Shown one piece after another: positions 22,225-33,218 of a stretch of DNA of 64,000 nucleotides (its first letter is position 1; every line of letters begins with the position of its first letter). The notes under the pieces were generated by a model. It did no database searches, was not told the origin of the DNA, and saw only the letters and a list, made by a program, of their open reading frames with translations. Source of the DNA: Craterostigma plantagineum (Eukaryota > Streptophyta > Magnoliopsida > Lamiales > Linderniaceae); NCBI GenBank assembly GCA_027422505.1, contig JAPQWV010000005.1:12715501-12779500 (forward strand), written 5' to 3'. The position numbers and the translations under genes were made by a program.

Positions 22225-22980
22225 CTAACGATCTTTTCTTTTTCTTAGCTTTGAGCTCCTCTTCTCTGAGACTAAGGCAACAGTGTCTTCGATCTGTTTG
22301 CCCTTCTGCTCCTTTTGAATCTCGCTTATATCATCCTCATGTTGTGCGAGATTGTCAAACACGGCATGGATATCCAGCTTCTGTCGAATTTGAGTGGATA
22401 TCTTTTTCCATTCCGCGGGCAGGGAAGAGAGAAATCTGATGTTTGTCTCCATGTTGGTCTTCGTGATTTCTATCTTCCTCATCTCGTTGAGAAGAGTGAG
22501 GTATCTTTGGTAGATCTCATATAGACTTTCCTCCGGCTTTGCTTTGAAGGAGTCGTAAGTAGTGAGGATATTTGCCTTTTTGGCCTTTATGCCGACTTCT
22601 GTCCTCTGCATCATCCTATGCAGTTCGTCCCACATTCCTTTAGCCGATGAAAGGCTATCAATCTGTCTATATATGTCGTTGAGGATGCCCTGCATAAGAG
22701 TATTCATGGCTACTAGATCAGCTTTAGCTCGTGCCCTCTCCTCAACAGAATACTCCCTAGGCTCCTTCAGTCGCCTAGATGCGGGAATTTGAGGAGTCAC
22801 TGTGTCATCACCGGGGATATTAACCCAAAACTGTGCGGGTCCCTCTACTAGTAAACTCAGTAAATTTTCAGCTTGATCTTTCAAAGTTATGAAATTGAGG
22901 AAGCGGCTTCTCCAAACGGTGTATTCGCTACGTAGCAAGATCGGTGGACGGTTGTCATTTCCAAGCGAGTATGCATCCAT
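22225..22980 (-). pseudogene. gag: Element B Gag N-terminal domain
   Basis: The frame from MDAYSLGNDNRPPIL (22980) runs about 250 codons through the copia Gag core (UBN2-type), with YTVWRSRFLNF, ARAKADLVAMNTLMQ, MWDELHRMMQRTEVG and FKAKPEESLYEIYQRYL. An upstream in-frame ATG at 23121 exists, but similarity to D and E starts at MDAYS, so I prefer that start. The frame stops at 22225 before the zinc knuckle. This domain forms the virus-like particle shell in copia elements. Confidence 0.82.
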
Positions 22981-24046
22981 CTTGTTTTGTAGTAGAGTTG
23001 TTGAAGGATCTTCTAAGTGTTTTGAAGGTTTGGAGATGATGTAATGTGCTTCACAAGTGACAAAGTTCGTTAGTAGCGTTTGATTCGTAAAATAGTTCGA
23101 GAATTTTTTTTTTCGATTCAATCTTTAAAGTTTGATCGAAAAAAAATTTCGTCGAAATAGAATATAATGTGTACTGTTCTCGTGCGAGAAAGTCTGTCAG
23201 CGAAATATTTTTCGAGCGAAATAAATGCCCTAAATCGTTCGGTCGAGAAAAATTTCCAGATCGTGAATTTATTTCGATCGTAAAGAAACAGTACGTTAGT
23301 GAGTTTCTCGACAAGTCAAAATAAATCTGTTGACTAGAAAAGTTTCTCGCGTGTAAATGATTTGTAGCTTGGTCAAACTTTAGATGTCTGACCGAAAATG
23401 TTTTTCGAGAGAAAGTATTTACGCGTGCAAAGTCAAAATTGGTCTTCCTCGAAAAAGATTTTCGCTGAATAATGCTCGAGAAATATTTCTAACTAAAATC
23501 GTTTCTAGTGTTGACGATTCTAGCGCTGACTTCGTATTCTGACCGAGAAAAATTCTCGCTCCAAGTTTTTCGATCGAGAAATTAATCTGATCGTAAACCC
23601 AGCGAGAAAAATTAAAACGATCGAGAAAAATCACAGAATATTATTAACACAGATTCAAGCAAAAACAACGAATTACACAGTGAAATTTCAGGTAATTGCT
23701 CGCAATCATTTACTAACTACGCACGAACAAGCAATTAAACACGTTATGAAGCAAAATATGTCGAAATTGATCAAAATCAGAACGTGTTCTTCATGTTCTT
23801 CGCAAACAGTAAATCACTGAATCAATTTAATCCTTAAAACGAAGTTCAAACAGCTACAAATCTGATCGCAATCAACATTTAGCACTTAAGCGACCACAGA
23901 AACATCAAATTCAAGTCAATTAAGCACAGAATTAAGCTATTGGATCAAAAATAAATTTTCGCGCCAAACTGTTCTTCGATGAACAGTAATCAGAAAAAGA
24001 TTTTCAATCCAATTCTAACAATTTTCGATTCAAAACAGAACGAATC
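22981..24046 (-). other. Element B leader
   Basis: About 1 kb without coding capacity, collinear with the leaders of A and E. Rich in CTCGATCG, TCTCGAC and related CpG words. Confidence 0.7.
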
Positions 24047-24047
24047 T

Positions 24048-24060
24048 TCTCTGATACCAA
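24048..24060 (-). promoter_or_regulatory. Primer-binding site of element B
   Basis: On the - strand TTGGTATCAGAGA matches the initiator-Met primer site, directly inside the 5' LTR. Confidence 0.88.
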
Positions 24061-24061
24061 T

Positions 24062-24435
24062 TGTTAGGTCCTACGATTAACAACTCTATGATCCTAGGCA
24101 TGAATTCTAAGTAATTCGATGATAATGATTGACATTAAGATTCGATCGAAAAACTCAAATGAAGAACAAGAGAGAGAATTCGAGTAGAGTGAGAAAGTTA
24201 CTATTGTTTCTCTCTCTAGAAATTGAATTGCAAGCCTTTCGGATCAATTTCCAAAACTTCCTGTATTGATTGCGATTGTTTACAAAGTATTTATACCAAA
24301 CACACTTGGTATAAATATCTAACTAGTCCTAATCTAAGGACAAATATAAGAAAAACCCCTAAATACAAGGACATATAATAAAATCAAGGGACAATTAGAA
24401 TAAGAAAAACTTATCCGTAGAATTGATCTTCTACA
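24062..24435 (-). repeat. Element B 5' LTR (374 bp)
   Basis: Same ends as the left LTR. It carries an extra stretch (AAGAAAAACTTATCCGTAG, about 24401-24419) missing from the other copy. Confidence 0.9.
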
Positions 24436-24436
24436 T

Positions 24437-24608
24437 TCTCGCCCAGGTATGTTAATCTTTACGCCTATGTTCTACGGATTTCCTAATAATTCGTAGTTTA
24501 ACTCGAATTTGTTACAACTCAATCCCTCCGAGAAGTTTCTTGGGATTATTTCGTCGGACTCTTTCCTTGGAAGGTGATTCATTTAATCTCTAAGCCTCAT
24601 ACTTCCTT
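24437..24608 (+). repeat. Host duplication flanking element B, right copy (172 bp)
   Basis: Diverged copy of 20441-20615. Its version of the ZIFL exon has lost the acceptor AG (CTCAAT in place of CTCAAG) but keeps AGAAGTTTCTTGGGATT and the donor. Confidence 0.9.
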
Positions 24609-25690
24609 CAATCTTCTATTACAGAAAATCCATTGACATAAATTCTATTGAAGATTCCCTTACTTCCTCCCCTTCTTCATCATCTCTCTCTGCGTAATCT
24701 TCGTCACCGTCGCCTGCTTCTTTATCCCAGTATGATTTGGACGATTATAGTTTAACAGCACTTTTGATTCTATTAACGTTCTTTACTTCTTTAATGTTCC
24801 ATGGCTGGTTTTTTCTTTTTCTCATTGAAGGAAATGCACAAGCCTGAGAATACGCCTTCTCAAGTGACGTATGAAGCCTTGGAATCAGCGGGTAAAAAAG
24901 AAGACACGGGTAAGAAAACTACTAATTCTGCGAAGAGCCTTCTCAAAAACTGGCCTCTCATGTCTTCAATCATGGTGTACTGCATTTTCTCCCTCCACGA
25001 CATGGCTTACACAGAGGTAAATAAACCTCATTATTTTCGTCACAATTTGATCTTATAAAAGGGATGTCTGTGATATTGAGAATCATTTTTCCTTGGAAAC
25101 ATATTTTCTTTGTGGACAGTTAGCCCGGCAAGGCTCGGGGGATTAGGCTACACTACCCAAGATGTCGGGACAGTTCTCGCAGTCTCGGGTTTGTCTTAAC
25201 TTCAGTTACGTTTCAGTGTAAGGAAAAAGGAAAGAAAGTTAAGCTCTGCTATATATTTACGAACGATTTGCAGGTTTTGGCCTTCTGACATTGCAGTCTG
25301 TGCTTTATTCGATGCTTGAGAGAATCTTGGGGCCTATTAAGCTTTCTCGAGTTTTAGGAGTAAGATTTTTCGAAAAATGCTTTTCGACTCTATATGTTCG
25401 AGGCTGGTAATTCTGCTCTAATTACTGCACAGATAATATCGATTCCCCTTCTACGAGCTATCACTACATAGCTATGCTGTCTGGGATCGCCCTTTTCCTC
25501 GTCCTAAACATTGCATCTCTTCTCAAAAACATTATATCTGTAAGTGAAGTGACATTTTTCTGATGCATTAAGTTATATTCAAGAAAAGTAATATATAACG
25601 CTAACTACTATCTGATATGTTCATCAGATTTCCATAGTGACTGGAATGTTCATACTGCAAAATAGAGCTGTGGTAACCATTTTTCTTGGC

Positions 25691-25729
<39 letters not shown>

Positions 25730-25940
25730 CTCTAACTCCACTATATGTCTTAAACTTTGGATCAAGATCAAAGAGGAGCAACCAATGGTATAGCAATGAC
25801 CTTAATGTCCCTCTTCAAAGCTGTCGGCCCGGCGGGCGGTGGAGCACTGTGAGGCGATGAAATGGTTTTCTTAGTACTGAACATAGTCGAAGCCATCGGC
25901 GTCTTAATGACGTTTAAACCATACTTAGTCGAACGACGAA
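24520..25940 (+). pseudogene. ZIFL: ZIFL-type MFS transporter, 3' exons, disabled
   Basis: Exons continue the transporter in order: a second copy of the EKF.GIISSDSFLG exon (about 24528-24573), FPYFLPFFIISLCVIFVTVA (24654-24729), a loop plus NWPLMSSIMVYCIFSLHDM (24831-25016), [17 protein letters not shown] (about 25101-25188), GFGLLTLQSVLYSMLERILG (25274-25359), IAMLSGIALFLVLNIASLLK (25433-25539), ISIVTGMFILQNRAV (25628-25672) and [20 protein letters not shown] to FKPYLVE (25760-25935). Several exons look like transmembrane helices. Defects: a frameshift near 25452, an in-frame TGA at 25850 with loss of about 15 codons, and missing acceptor AGs before the exons at about 25101 and 25760. Confidence 0.9.
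25690..25728. repeat. (CT)n microsatellite
   Basis: About 18 uninterrupted CT units inside a ZIFL intron. Confidence 0.95.
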
Positions 25941-26533
25941 ACAGCTGAAGTAGGCGTGTAATTGATCGAGCAAGCGAGCATTTTACAAGCAATTGTTTTG
26001 TGTACTAAGAATCAATGTGTTTGTATTCAAGAAAGTTAAAGCAAGTTTTAGGGTTTTATTTTCTGCATTTATCGTGTGGGAAGAATAAAAAACATCTGTC
26101 CTTTTTGTGTGGGTATGGTCTTAGTGATAAAGAATTTGGGCCAGGTTGATCAAAAGGATAACGAAGCTGATGAATGAAGGTCTAGAGAGATCGCCAAAGA
26201 TGTTGCTCAAAAAAGGGTAGGAAATGCACAATTATTTTTCTCACGATGAAGATTGTGCTTTTTGAAGGTGATGTAGAAAATGACTGAATGTTAGCAAACA
26301 AGATGTTATACTCAAGCCTTATGACTGAGTACTCTGCTGATTATATAAGGCACACAAAAGTTTGCAGGTCGAAAAGATAAAGGAAATACCAAAGGTTAAA
26401 GCACAAGAAGAGAATAGAAGACTTGAAGGAAAGGTAACATCCACAGATTAATAGTCTTGCAATTGGTACATTCATTGTATTCAATTAATAACAAGACAGG
26501 TAAAACAGTTGTACAGTTTATCCATTTTGGCAG

Positions 26534-26833
26534 GTGGGCAGCCATCTCAGGAGCTTATGCTATTCTCTTGGTGCGGCCACAGCTGCGCAGGCTCGGGTTT
26601 GAGGAAGCAAGAAGCAGGTTCTGGTGGGGGCTTGGAGTCGGCCCAGGTTCGAGCCATGCACCTGCAGCGAGCTCAACTTAATCGAAGATCATGTGCGCAT
26701 AGGGCGTTACATGGTTTGAGGTTTCTCAGTAACAATAGCAAGAGTTATAGCAGAGTCGAGGCTTGGAACAATTTCAGCGAAAACTTCGAAAAGCTGGCGA
26801 AAGATGGGTATCTTCACCACGTAGATTTCGGGT
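26534..26833 (+). pseudogene. RBOH (NADPH oxidase) N-terminal exon fragment
   Basis: The open + strand frame follows an acceptor-like GGCAG. It encodes an Arg/Gln/Ser-rich segment, then RRSCAHRALHGLRFLS and WNNFSENFEKLAKDGYLHHV before ending at DFG|GTGATG. This matches the cytosolic N-terminal region of plant respiratory burst oxidase homologs, where an AxRALxGLRFI block precedes the EF-hand region. RBOHs are six-helix membrane proteins of about 900 residues that make apoplastic superoxide. None of the EF-hand, ferric reductase or FAD/NADPH domains follow, so this is a single captured or left-over exon. Confidence 0.65.
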
Positions 26834-27104
26834 GATGCATAGTTTCGTTCGTTTAATCATTTAGTTATTTTTCTTTGAAAAAAAATCATGGGATGATGTT
26901 CTGAAGATGTCCCTCCTTATGTTGTCATGAATTACATTTATGCACACCGATAAGAAAAAAAGGTTATCACTTACTTTGCCTAAACAAAGAGCTAAATCTA
27001 TGTCTTATTTACGACTTCCTTTCCTTGCGTTTATGGTCATGCTCCCTTTCTTGTAGTGATAAAATTAGCTTCTAGAACTTTATATATGTTCTTCGTTCGA
27101 TTCC

Positions 27105-27388
27105 ATGTCTGATGCATCAAGCGAGTGGCAAACAAGTTTAGAAAATATGCTCTGTAAATTCGCAGCTAAGACATCCATCATAAGCCCGTCGATCCAGTAT
27201 TCATCTATGCAAAGTCACAAGCGGAAATTTAGCTTGAAATCGTTTTGCTGTGAGGATAATAATACTTCATCGTCCTCATCCCCGGAGAAGAAATTTGAAT
27301 TTAAGCTGGCGGGGCAGTCTCTCAGTGATAAAAAATGGAGGTTTAATGATACTGATGCCAGTAAGTTTCGTGTCACTTCGTTAGCTTA
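27105..27388 (+). pseudogene. Exon-like open frame, unassigned
   Basis: A 94-codon + strand frame beginning MSDASSEWQTSLENMLCKF, with Ser-rich and basic stretches and DKKWRFNDTDASKF near its end. I do not recognise the family. A donor-like GCCAGTAAG at about 27357-27365 lies inside it. Two further exon-like pieces follow in the same orientation at about 27550-27655 and 27715-27800. Confidence 0.35.
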
Positions 27389-27909
27389 ATGGTTCTCAAC
27401 CCAAAACCCTAATTTTACCACGTGATTGAATCCTGCAATTTTACGTAGCTGATTTACGATTTAATGATTGTGAAACGATCTATAAGTAGATTGTTTGTTG
27501 TTGATGTTTTTGTTTGCTATATGTTTAGCTCCAAATGTTAGGTTTAACATAAGTTAACGTCGAGTTTGGTTCATCGAAAAAGGGGAGGTGAAAGAATCTA
27601 TAAACCAGTGGATGTCAAAAACTCATAGCTTCGTCAACGAGCGATTTTCATTCCGGTGAGTGCTCTGATTCTATTTCTTATTTGCGCTGTTTTGATTATA
27701 TTCGTTTTCTTTAACAGCTTTGGTGAGATCGTCGCCGTCAGTCGCTATTGCTTCCATTGTTGGTGGTGATTTCCCCGCGTCTTCATTTGAGAAGAAGATG
27801 GTTAGCTTAATTTCAATTTTGTATTAACTATTGAAATTTCTTAATTGCTAATTAATTTCTTCTGTCATCAGACAATTATTTTTTTATTTCTTCCATATTT
27901 TTCCCTTCA

Positions 27910-28051
27910 GAAATGCTTGGTAGAGGAGAGCGGTCACGCATCGGCCAGTGGATCAAATTCAAGGCCTTCATCGACGACTCAAGAAGATATTGAGATGGAG
28001 GTCTCTGAAGCGGTTCCATCTGCAGCAATCTCAGCCGTCCAAGTTCGGTAG
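27910..28051 (+). pseudogene. Exon-like fragment, Ser/Glu-rich, unassigned
   Basis: Follows TTCAG and encodes about 46 residues (KCLVEESGHASASGSNS .. EVSEAVPSAAISAVQVR) before a TAG. It may be the last exon of the gene whose other pieces lie at 27105-27800. No function can be given. Confidence 0.35.
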
Positions 28052-28990
28052 AGAAAAGTCAGTCGCTGCAAAATCTATCTCCTTTTGATTTTCCTTTTTC
28101 GGGTTTTGTTAATTTTTTGAGCTATTCGTTGTATCTGAGTTAAAAAGGGTTGTGGGCTTTTGCTTATGCTGAGTGTTAGTAGCTTTGGAGCTTTTGTCTA
28201 TTGTACAATTCTTGGTAATAGAGTGTAATCGATACTATGGTGTATGCACTCTCTTTTTTTCGTGGGCATAGACATACATACATATACAGTAATAAGACTA
28301 AGGAAGATGCCGTTAAAAGCTATGTTCGGAGAGGCAACCCATAGTATGAAACGTGTTCATAGAACCATCTCGATGAGCCGTCACAAACACAAGGAATGCA
28401 TAGTAAAATGAGAAGTCACTATGCATAGAAAAATGGAAAGTCCGCTGGGAGATGGTATGACTGATGAAGTATGCTTATATAGTTTATTTCCCCTATTTTT
28501 TTCCTCCTTTGGTTAGATCGCTTTGATATATTTGCTATGGAACGAATGAATTTTGTTGCTGTTGAGACAGTTTTATCACCAGAAATACTGACGCTTTACT
28601 TCGCTAAAGAAGGTAGCTTCATTGGCAGAGGTAGTTATGTGGCACCAGATAAAACTGGTGCTGGTGTTATGCTTACACTAAAGTAAGCATTGATTTATTA
28701 TATCGTTCCTTACATCTATTATATAGCTTTTTAGAGATTATCTTAGAAAATATTTTCAACGAGTTACGTTGTTACCATTCATTTATGTACAAGTTGATTT
28801 TAAAACTAACAGACTAAGAGATGCCAGAATCATAGTTTATAGAAGATAATAAACAGTTTGAATCGTGAACAGTTTTTGAAGGTATATTAAGAGCGAGGAA
28901 CGGGATTCGGCTAAGGATGGGATTGGTGCTCGGACACATTCAGGTGTATTTTTTACTTACTTGGTTTATTTACAACCTTTTTTTAGTTTG
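28052..28990 (+). other. Mostly noncoding DNA with two exon-like pieces
   Basis: About 28570-28684 reads LSPEILTLYFAKEGSF then GSYVAPDKTGAGVMLTLK before GTAAGC. About 28882-28944 reads YIKSEERDSAKDGIGARTHS before GTGTAT. The two are in phase with each other across an intron-like gap, but I cannot name the protein. Confidence 0.35.
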
Positions 28991-28995
28991 GACTC
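28991..28995. repeat. Target-site duplication of element D, left copy (GACTC)
   Basis: GACTC precedes the 5' LTR and the identical 5-mer follows the 3' LTR at 41933-41937. Confidence 0.95.
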
Positions 28996-29309
28996 TGTTA
29001 GGAATATTTTGTAGCATCCTTTAATTTATGTAATCTTAGATTAATGTGTTTATTTAGTGGGTTGTAGTAGTTTGGGGTGACTTATGATATTAAGTCATAG
29101 TTTTGTATTGGGCTTTAATATACCAAATACTTGTGGTATATAAAGCCCCAATTACCCTAATTAGGGTTTTTATCAAAAGAATTTAAAAGGTAAGCCACCT
29201 TGTACTTTTCCTTAGATAAACACACACTAACACGCACTCAAGGTGTTCTTCACGTTTTTGACATTCAAACCTTTCTTTTGATCCTTGTTTGGTAATATAA
29301 GGGCCAACA
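28996..29309 (+). repeat. Element D 5' LTR (314 bp)
   Basis: TGTTAGGAATATTTTGTAGC to GGGCCAACA. A TATA box (TATATAAA) at about 29137-29144 marks the likely core promoter. Confidence 0.95.
29137..29144 (+). promoter_or_regulatory. LTR TATA box of element D
   Basis: TATATAAA within TGGTATATAAAGCCCC. It is repeated at about 41760-41767 in the 3' LTR. Transcription would be expected to start about 25-35 bp downstream. Confidence 0.65.
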
Positions 29310-29311
29310 AG

Positions 29312-29324
29312 TGGTATCAGAGCC
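29312..29324 (+). promoter_or_regulatory. Primer-binding site of element D
   Basis: TGGTATCAGAGCC, an exact initiator-Met primer site, two bases after the LTR. Confidence 0.94.
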
Positions 29325-30436
29325 TAACGCTGATCAATATCTTCCATTTGAATCCAGTTTTGCTCGATTCCGACGTGTGAAGAAGTTTTTGCTAGAAAAA
29401 CTCATTTTCGATTTTTTCACTGTTTTTAGATGTTTTAAATCGTTTTCAGTGATTTCTTAACCCTAGGATGTTAGAAACTGATTTTGAGAACATTTATGCA
29501 CTTTCACGTCGATTTCAGCCAAGTTTGAGTAGGATTTGAGCAAAAACGAGTGTGAAAATCTGGGTTTTACTAAACTGTTCATCAGTAACCGATAGAACAG
29601 TACCTTTGAGTTTGAAGGTTTCGACCGAAACCCACTATGAGAAGCTTCGATTGATTTGAGTTTCGGGCAATTTTTCACTAATTTCACAGTTTCGATCGAT
29701 ACAACTCTCGGCGAAAGCCCAATCCATCTCGCCCGAAAGGCTACAGTACCCAATTGCTACGTTTCGATCGATACAATTCTCGGCGAAAGCCCAATCCATC
29801 TCGCCCGAAAGGCAACAGTACCCAATCGGTACAACTCTCGGCGAAAGCCTAATCTATTTCGCCCGAAAGTCTACAGTAACAAATTGATAAGTTTCGCCCG
29901 ATTCATATCTCGGCGAAAGTCCAATTTACTCACTGTTTCGCCCGAAACTCAATCATTCAATTAGCCAATTTCAATCTTAGACAATCGAAACGATTTATTC
30001 CAATGAAATCGAAATTCTTCTTTCGATCGAAACTTTCCTTATCTAAGCTGTTTCGCCCGATTCACCTCTGTCGCTGGAATTTAGCCTTTGGGATCTATAC
30101 TGCACGATTCACACCTTCGCCCAATTCTAGAACACAAAATTCAATTTCAATTGCCCGATTCTCAACACTCAGGACCAATCGATATAAAGTTAGAATCGAT
30201 CAAGCATTCAAATTTGGTAGACCAAAAATTTTAATCTCACTTAACTCCAATCATCTGATCCTCAAGCAGTACACAAAATTCACCAAATCTTTAAATTGCG
30301 ACAGAACTTATTAAAAGAATTTACCTACTTAGACACGACACTCGAAATCTTTCAAACTTGACTATATCTCATTCAAAACTAAAGCGTCTCATTTCGCAGA
30401 TATATCACGCGTTAACGATCATTACCAAACACAATC
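29325..30436 (+). other. Element D leader with alternating CTCGGCGAAAG and TCGCCCGAAAG motifs
   Basis: No long frame is conserved here. From about 29625 to 30060 the words TTTCGATCGAT, CTCGGCGAAAG and TCGCCCGAAAG alternate, in part as an imperfect ~65-bp repeat (about 29693-29760, 29761-29825 and 29830-29880), with CTACAGT between them. Confidence 0.75.
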
Positions 30437-31948
30437 ATGGACGGTCTTGCTATTGGATCTGACAACCATGCACCACTACTAAGATGGGGAGAGTACGGCA
30501 TATGGAAGCAACGATTCATCAATTTCATAGAAATCAAGGATGCAGACCTCGCAAACGACATGCTTTCCTCCATTTTTGAAGGACCCGCTCAATTTTGGAC
30601 CATCATCCCTGCTCAACCCGAGGCGGTTCCTGCAATCCCAGAGAGGAGAACTCCTAAGGACCCTAGTCGATACAACGATGCTGAGAGAGCACGAGCCAGA
30701 GCAGACAAGCTTGCCCGACACTATGTACTTCAGGCTCTACCAAATGATGTCTACAAGCAAGTCGACGCAATGGTCACTGGAAAGGAAATTTGGGATGAAG
30801 TCTGCAAAATGATGGTTGGGACAGAAGTTAGCAACCTATCTAAGAAGTCCAGCATTTTCACTGCCTATGACTCCTTCAAAGCTAAGGAGGGGGAGGAACT
30901 TCGAGATGTTTACCTTCGTTTCCTGACTATCATCAATGAGATGAGAAAAATCAACATCCAACGCTCCAATCTCGAACACAACATCAAGTTTCTTTTCACA
31001 TTTCAACCTGAGTGGGGACGGATTGCAGTACTGGTTAAGCAACAGAACAAAGATCTGGACGCTATGGATATTCACTCCCTACACGATAATCTCTCACAAT
31101 ACTCGCAGTATGCCAAAGAAATCAAGAACGAAGGGAAAACAAATGTCGACATGGAACCAATTGCACTCGTCTCTTCCAAGTCAAGCAACAGGAGCTCGAG
31201 AATTTCTAAAGGAAAGCAGGTCGTACAATCTGACACCTCTGACAACGGCGAATCTGACCAAGAATCTGAGGACGAACTCGAATCAATCAGAAAGAAACTG
31301 GCCATGATTTCTGAGACAGTCAATAAGATGAGCGCCAAGAAATCATCTTCTTCCTTCAACAAACAACGAACCTCGAGTGGGAAACAGAAGTTCGTTGCCC
31401 CTGACGAGGCTGAAACTAAGAAATCTGAAGTAGTCAAGAAGTGCTTCAACTGTGGCAAGCCGGGTCACTTTGCTTCTGAATGCTTCAGACCTAAGAAGAA
31501 AAACACTGAATACTACAAGAAAAAATTTCAGCTCTCACAGCGCAAGGAGGCGGGAATTGTCTTGGTTGCTGAGGAAGAGGAATGGCTGGAGGACACATCT
31601 GACGAGGAGGAGGAAGAAATGGCCTTCGTGGTGAAAAGCATTGAGGATGACTCCGGCGAGGATGAGCCAGCAATCGGATCAGACAGGACGGACGTCTCTT
31701 CATCCGACCTGGAGGTATACACTCCATCCCTAGATGATTTCGTTAAACTTGAACGTAGGATAGCCGAACTCTCCATGCATCGTAAAGATTACTCAGAACT
31801 CCAAAGCAAGTTTAACAAAAATTATGCCTTGCTAAACAAACAACAGGAAGAGATAGCTATTCTTAATGAATCCTTGACCTTATTAGAAACTAAAGTAAAG
31901 ACTTTAGAAGAGCATATAGAAAGCAAGGAAAAACAAATCAAGATATGA
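30437..31948 (+). CDS. gag: Element D Gag
   Basis: 503-codon open frame. Residues about 1-230 form the copia Gag core (YGIWKQRFINFIEIKD, ARARADKLARHYVLQALPND, FLTIINEMRKINIQRSNLEH). An acidic Ser-rich linker and a zinc knuckle at about residues 336-349 (CFNCGKPGHFASEC, 31442-31483) follow. Next come a very acidic block and a C-terminal coiled coil that ends at a TGA. Gag packages the RNA genome in a cytoplasmic particle. In the related C frame the coiled coil continues without this stop, and similarity resumes downstream in another frame, so the TGA probably truncates a longer Gag. The ATG is the first in frame after the leader. Confidence 0.88.
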   Translation: MDGLAIGSDNHAPLLRWGEYGIWKQRFINFIEIKDADLANDMLSSIFEGPAQFWTIIPAQPEAVPAIPERRTPKDPSRYNDAERARARADKLARHYVLQALPNDVYKQVDAMVTGKEIWDEVCKMMVGTEVSNLSKKSSIFTAYDSFKAKEGEELRDVYLRFLTIINEMRKINIQRSNLEHNIKFLFTFQPEWGRIAVLVKQQNKDLDAMDIHSLHDNLSQYSQYAKEIKNEGKTNVDMEPIALVSSKSSNRSSRISKGKQVVQSDTSDNGESDQESEDELESIRKKLAMISETVNKMSAKKSSSSFNKQRTSSGKQKFVAPDEAETKKSEVVKKCFNCGKPGHFASECFRPKKKNTEYYKKKFQLSQRKEAGIVLVAEEEEWLEDTSDEEEEEMAFVVKSIEDDSGEDEPAIGSDRTDVSSSDLEVYTPSLDDFVKLERRIAELSMHRKDYSELQSKFNKNYALLNKQQEEIAILNESLTLLETKVKTLEEHIESKEKQIKI

Positions 31949-33205
31949 GTAGAAGCTTGAAAGACAGCGAAGAAGAACGAGCAAATGTACTGTCCCAATA
32001 TGAGCTAATCACCAGCGAACGTGTTCGTCTATCAAGAAAGTCAAAGAGTTAGAGGACATTAACACCAAAAGAGGTCAATCTGAACAAACCATCTTCCTTA
32101 GTCAACCTAAAGATGTAGAATTCTATGATCCTCGCCAAGGATTGGGATTTGAACCCACCACTAACCCTGAAAAGGATAAGATACATTCTCTGTACAACAT
32201 TAAGCATCTTGGGTTGAGCCTTGAACAACTAAGGCCCTTCATAGAATCAAGTGAGGTGACTGGATCTGAAGAACGGAAACGGAGGAATAAAGAATGGGCC
32301 CAAATTGAGTATGACTACACAGAACTCAATAATAGCGATAAAACGAGAGAGATACCACTCTCTGATGACTATATATTACCATTTGGACCTGAAACTCAGG
32401 AAAGCACTGACGAGGCGGCTAAACTCATTCGTTCATCTATTTATATTCCAGAGATTATTCGCAAAATCAGTGAGTTGACAGCCTCCCTAGAATCAGAAAA
32501 GAAAGCCCACGAAGAAGAGAGAACTATTCTGTTAAGCAAAATTTATACTCTTGAAAACATTCCTGACGCTTACAGACCCTCCACATCCGGTCCTGTTCCA
32601 GAGTCCTCTACATATAAATGCAAGCAAACTACGAAGAAAATTCCTTTATCTCACACTAACTTTGTATCACATGTACCCACAGACAAAGGCGTGAGATCTG
32701 AGGAAGCGAAGAAGGTTCGATCTGGCTCAAGAAGACAACAGTTCCTGATAAGAAGAAGAGACCAGTCTCAAACTTTTCTTCTCATGTTTCGAAATCTTTT
32801 GCATTTCCAAAAGTGACTTTTTGTAATGTCGTAGAACGTGTTTCGGTATTTCATGCCCTAAAAACTAAATTTGTCATGTCAACAATGATGTACTTTCCCA
32901 TCCTCGTGACAGTTATTTCAGCAAAAGAACTCGTTCTAAGGGCATATCTCCCACGCCGTCCAATCATACTATCAAATCTAAAGTAAAGAAACACACCACC
33001 TCAAAGACCAAGCCCAACAAGAAATTAAGTCGAAAACAGATTTGGATTCCAAAATCCCAACTGCATCCTGTAGGAAATCGTCACGCTTGGATTCTTAAAC
33101 CAATTATTCCACAACCTAGCAAATAATTAAATCTAGCAACAAACAAGTTAGATTCTACACCTGCTATCAAAGGAGGGCCCATCTATAAATGGGTGCCTAA
33201 ACTTG
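31949..33205 (+). pseudogene. gag: Element D Gag C-terminal spacer, frameshifted
   Basis: Continuation of Gag in broken frames. About 32040-32816 carries EQTIFLSQPKDVEFYDPRQG, a match to RTIFLNQPKDTEFYDP of C, then coiled coil (32142-32816). A basic stretch around 32930-33120 is full of stops. At about 33176 GGPIYKWVPK marks the end of Gag, just before protease. At least two frame changes are needed to connect it to the upstream Gag. Confidence 0.8.
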
Positions 33206-33218
33206 CTTGATTCTTTTG

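Larger units (their letters stand above)
20616..24435 (-). mobile_element. Element B: 3.8 kb internally deleted copia element
   Basis: Two LTRs (352 and 374 bp), a primer site at 24048-24060 and a polypurine tract at 20968-20980 define an element on the - strand. Inside there is only the N-terminal part of Gag (22225-22980) followed directly by the C-terminal part of the additional 3' gene (20963-22184). Everything from the Gag zinc knuckle through RNase H is deleted, with the junction near 22184-22190. LTRs differ at about eight sites plus one ~22-bp insertion in the right copy, so it is older than C and D. Confidence 0.92.
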
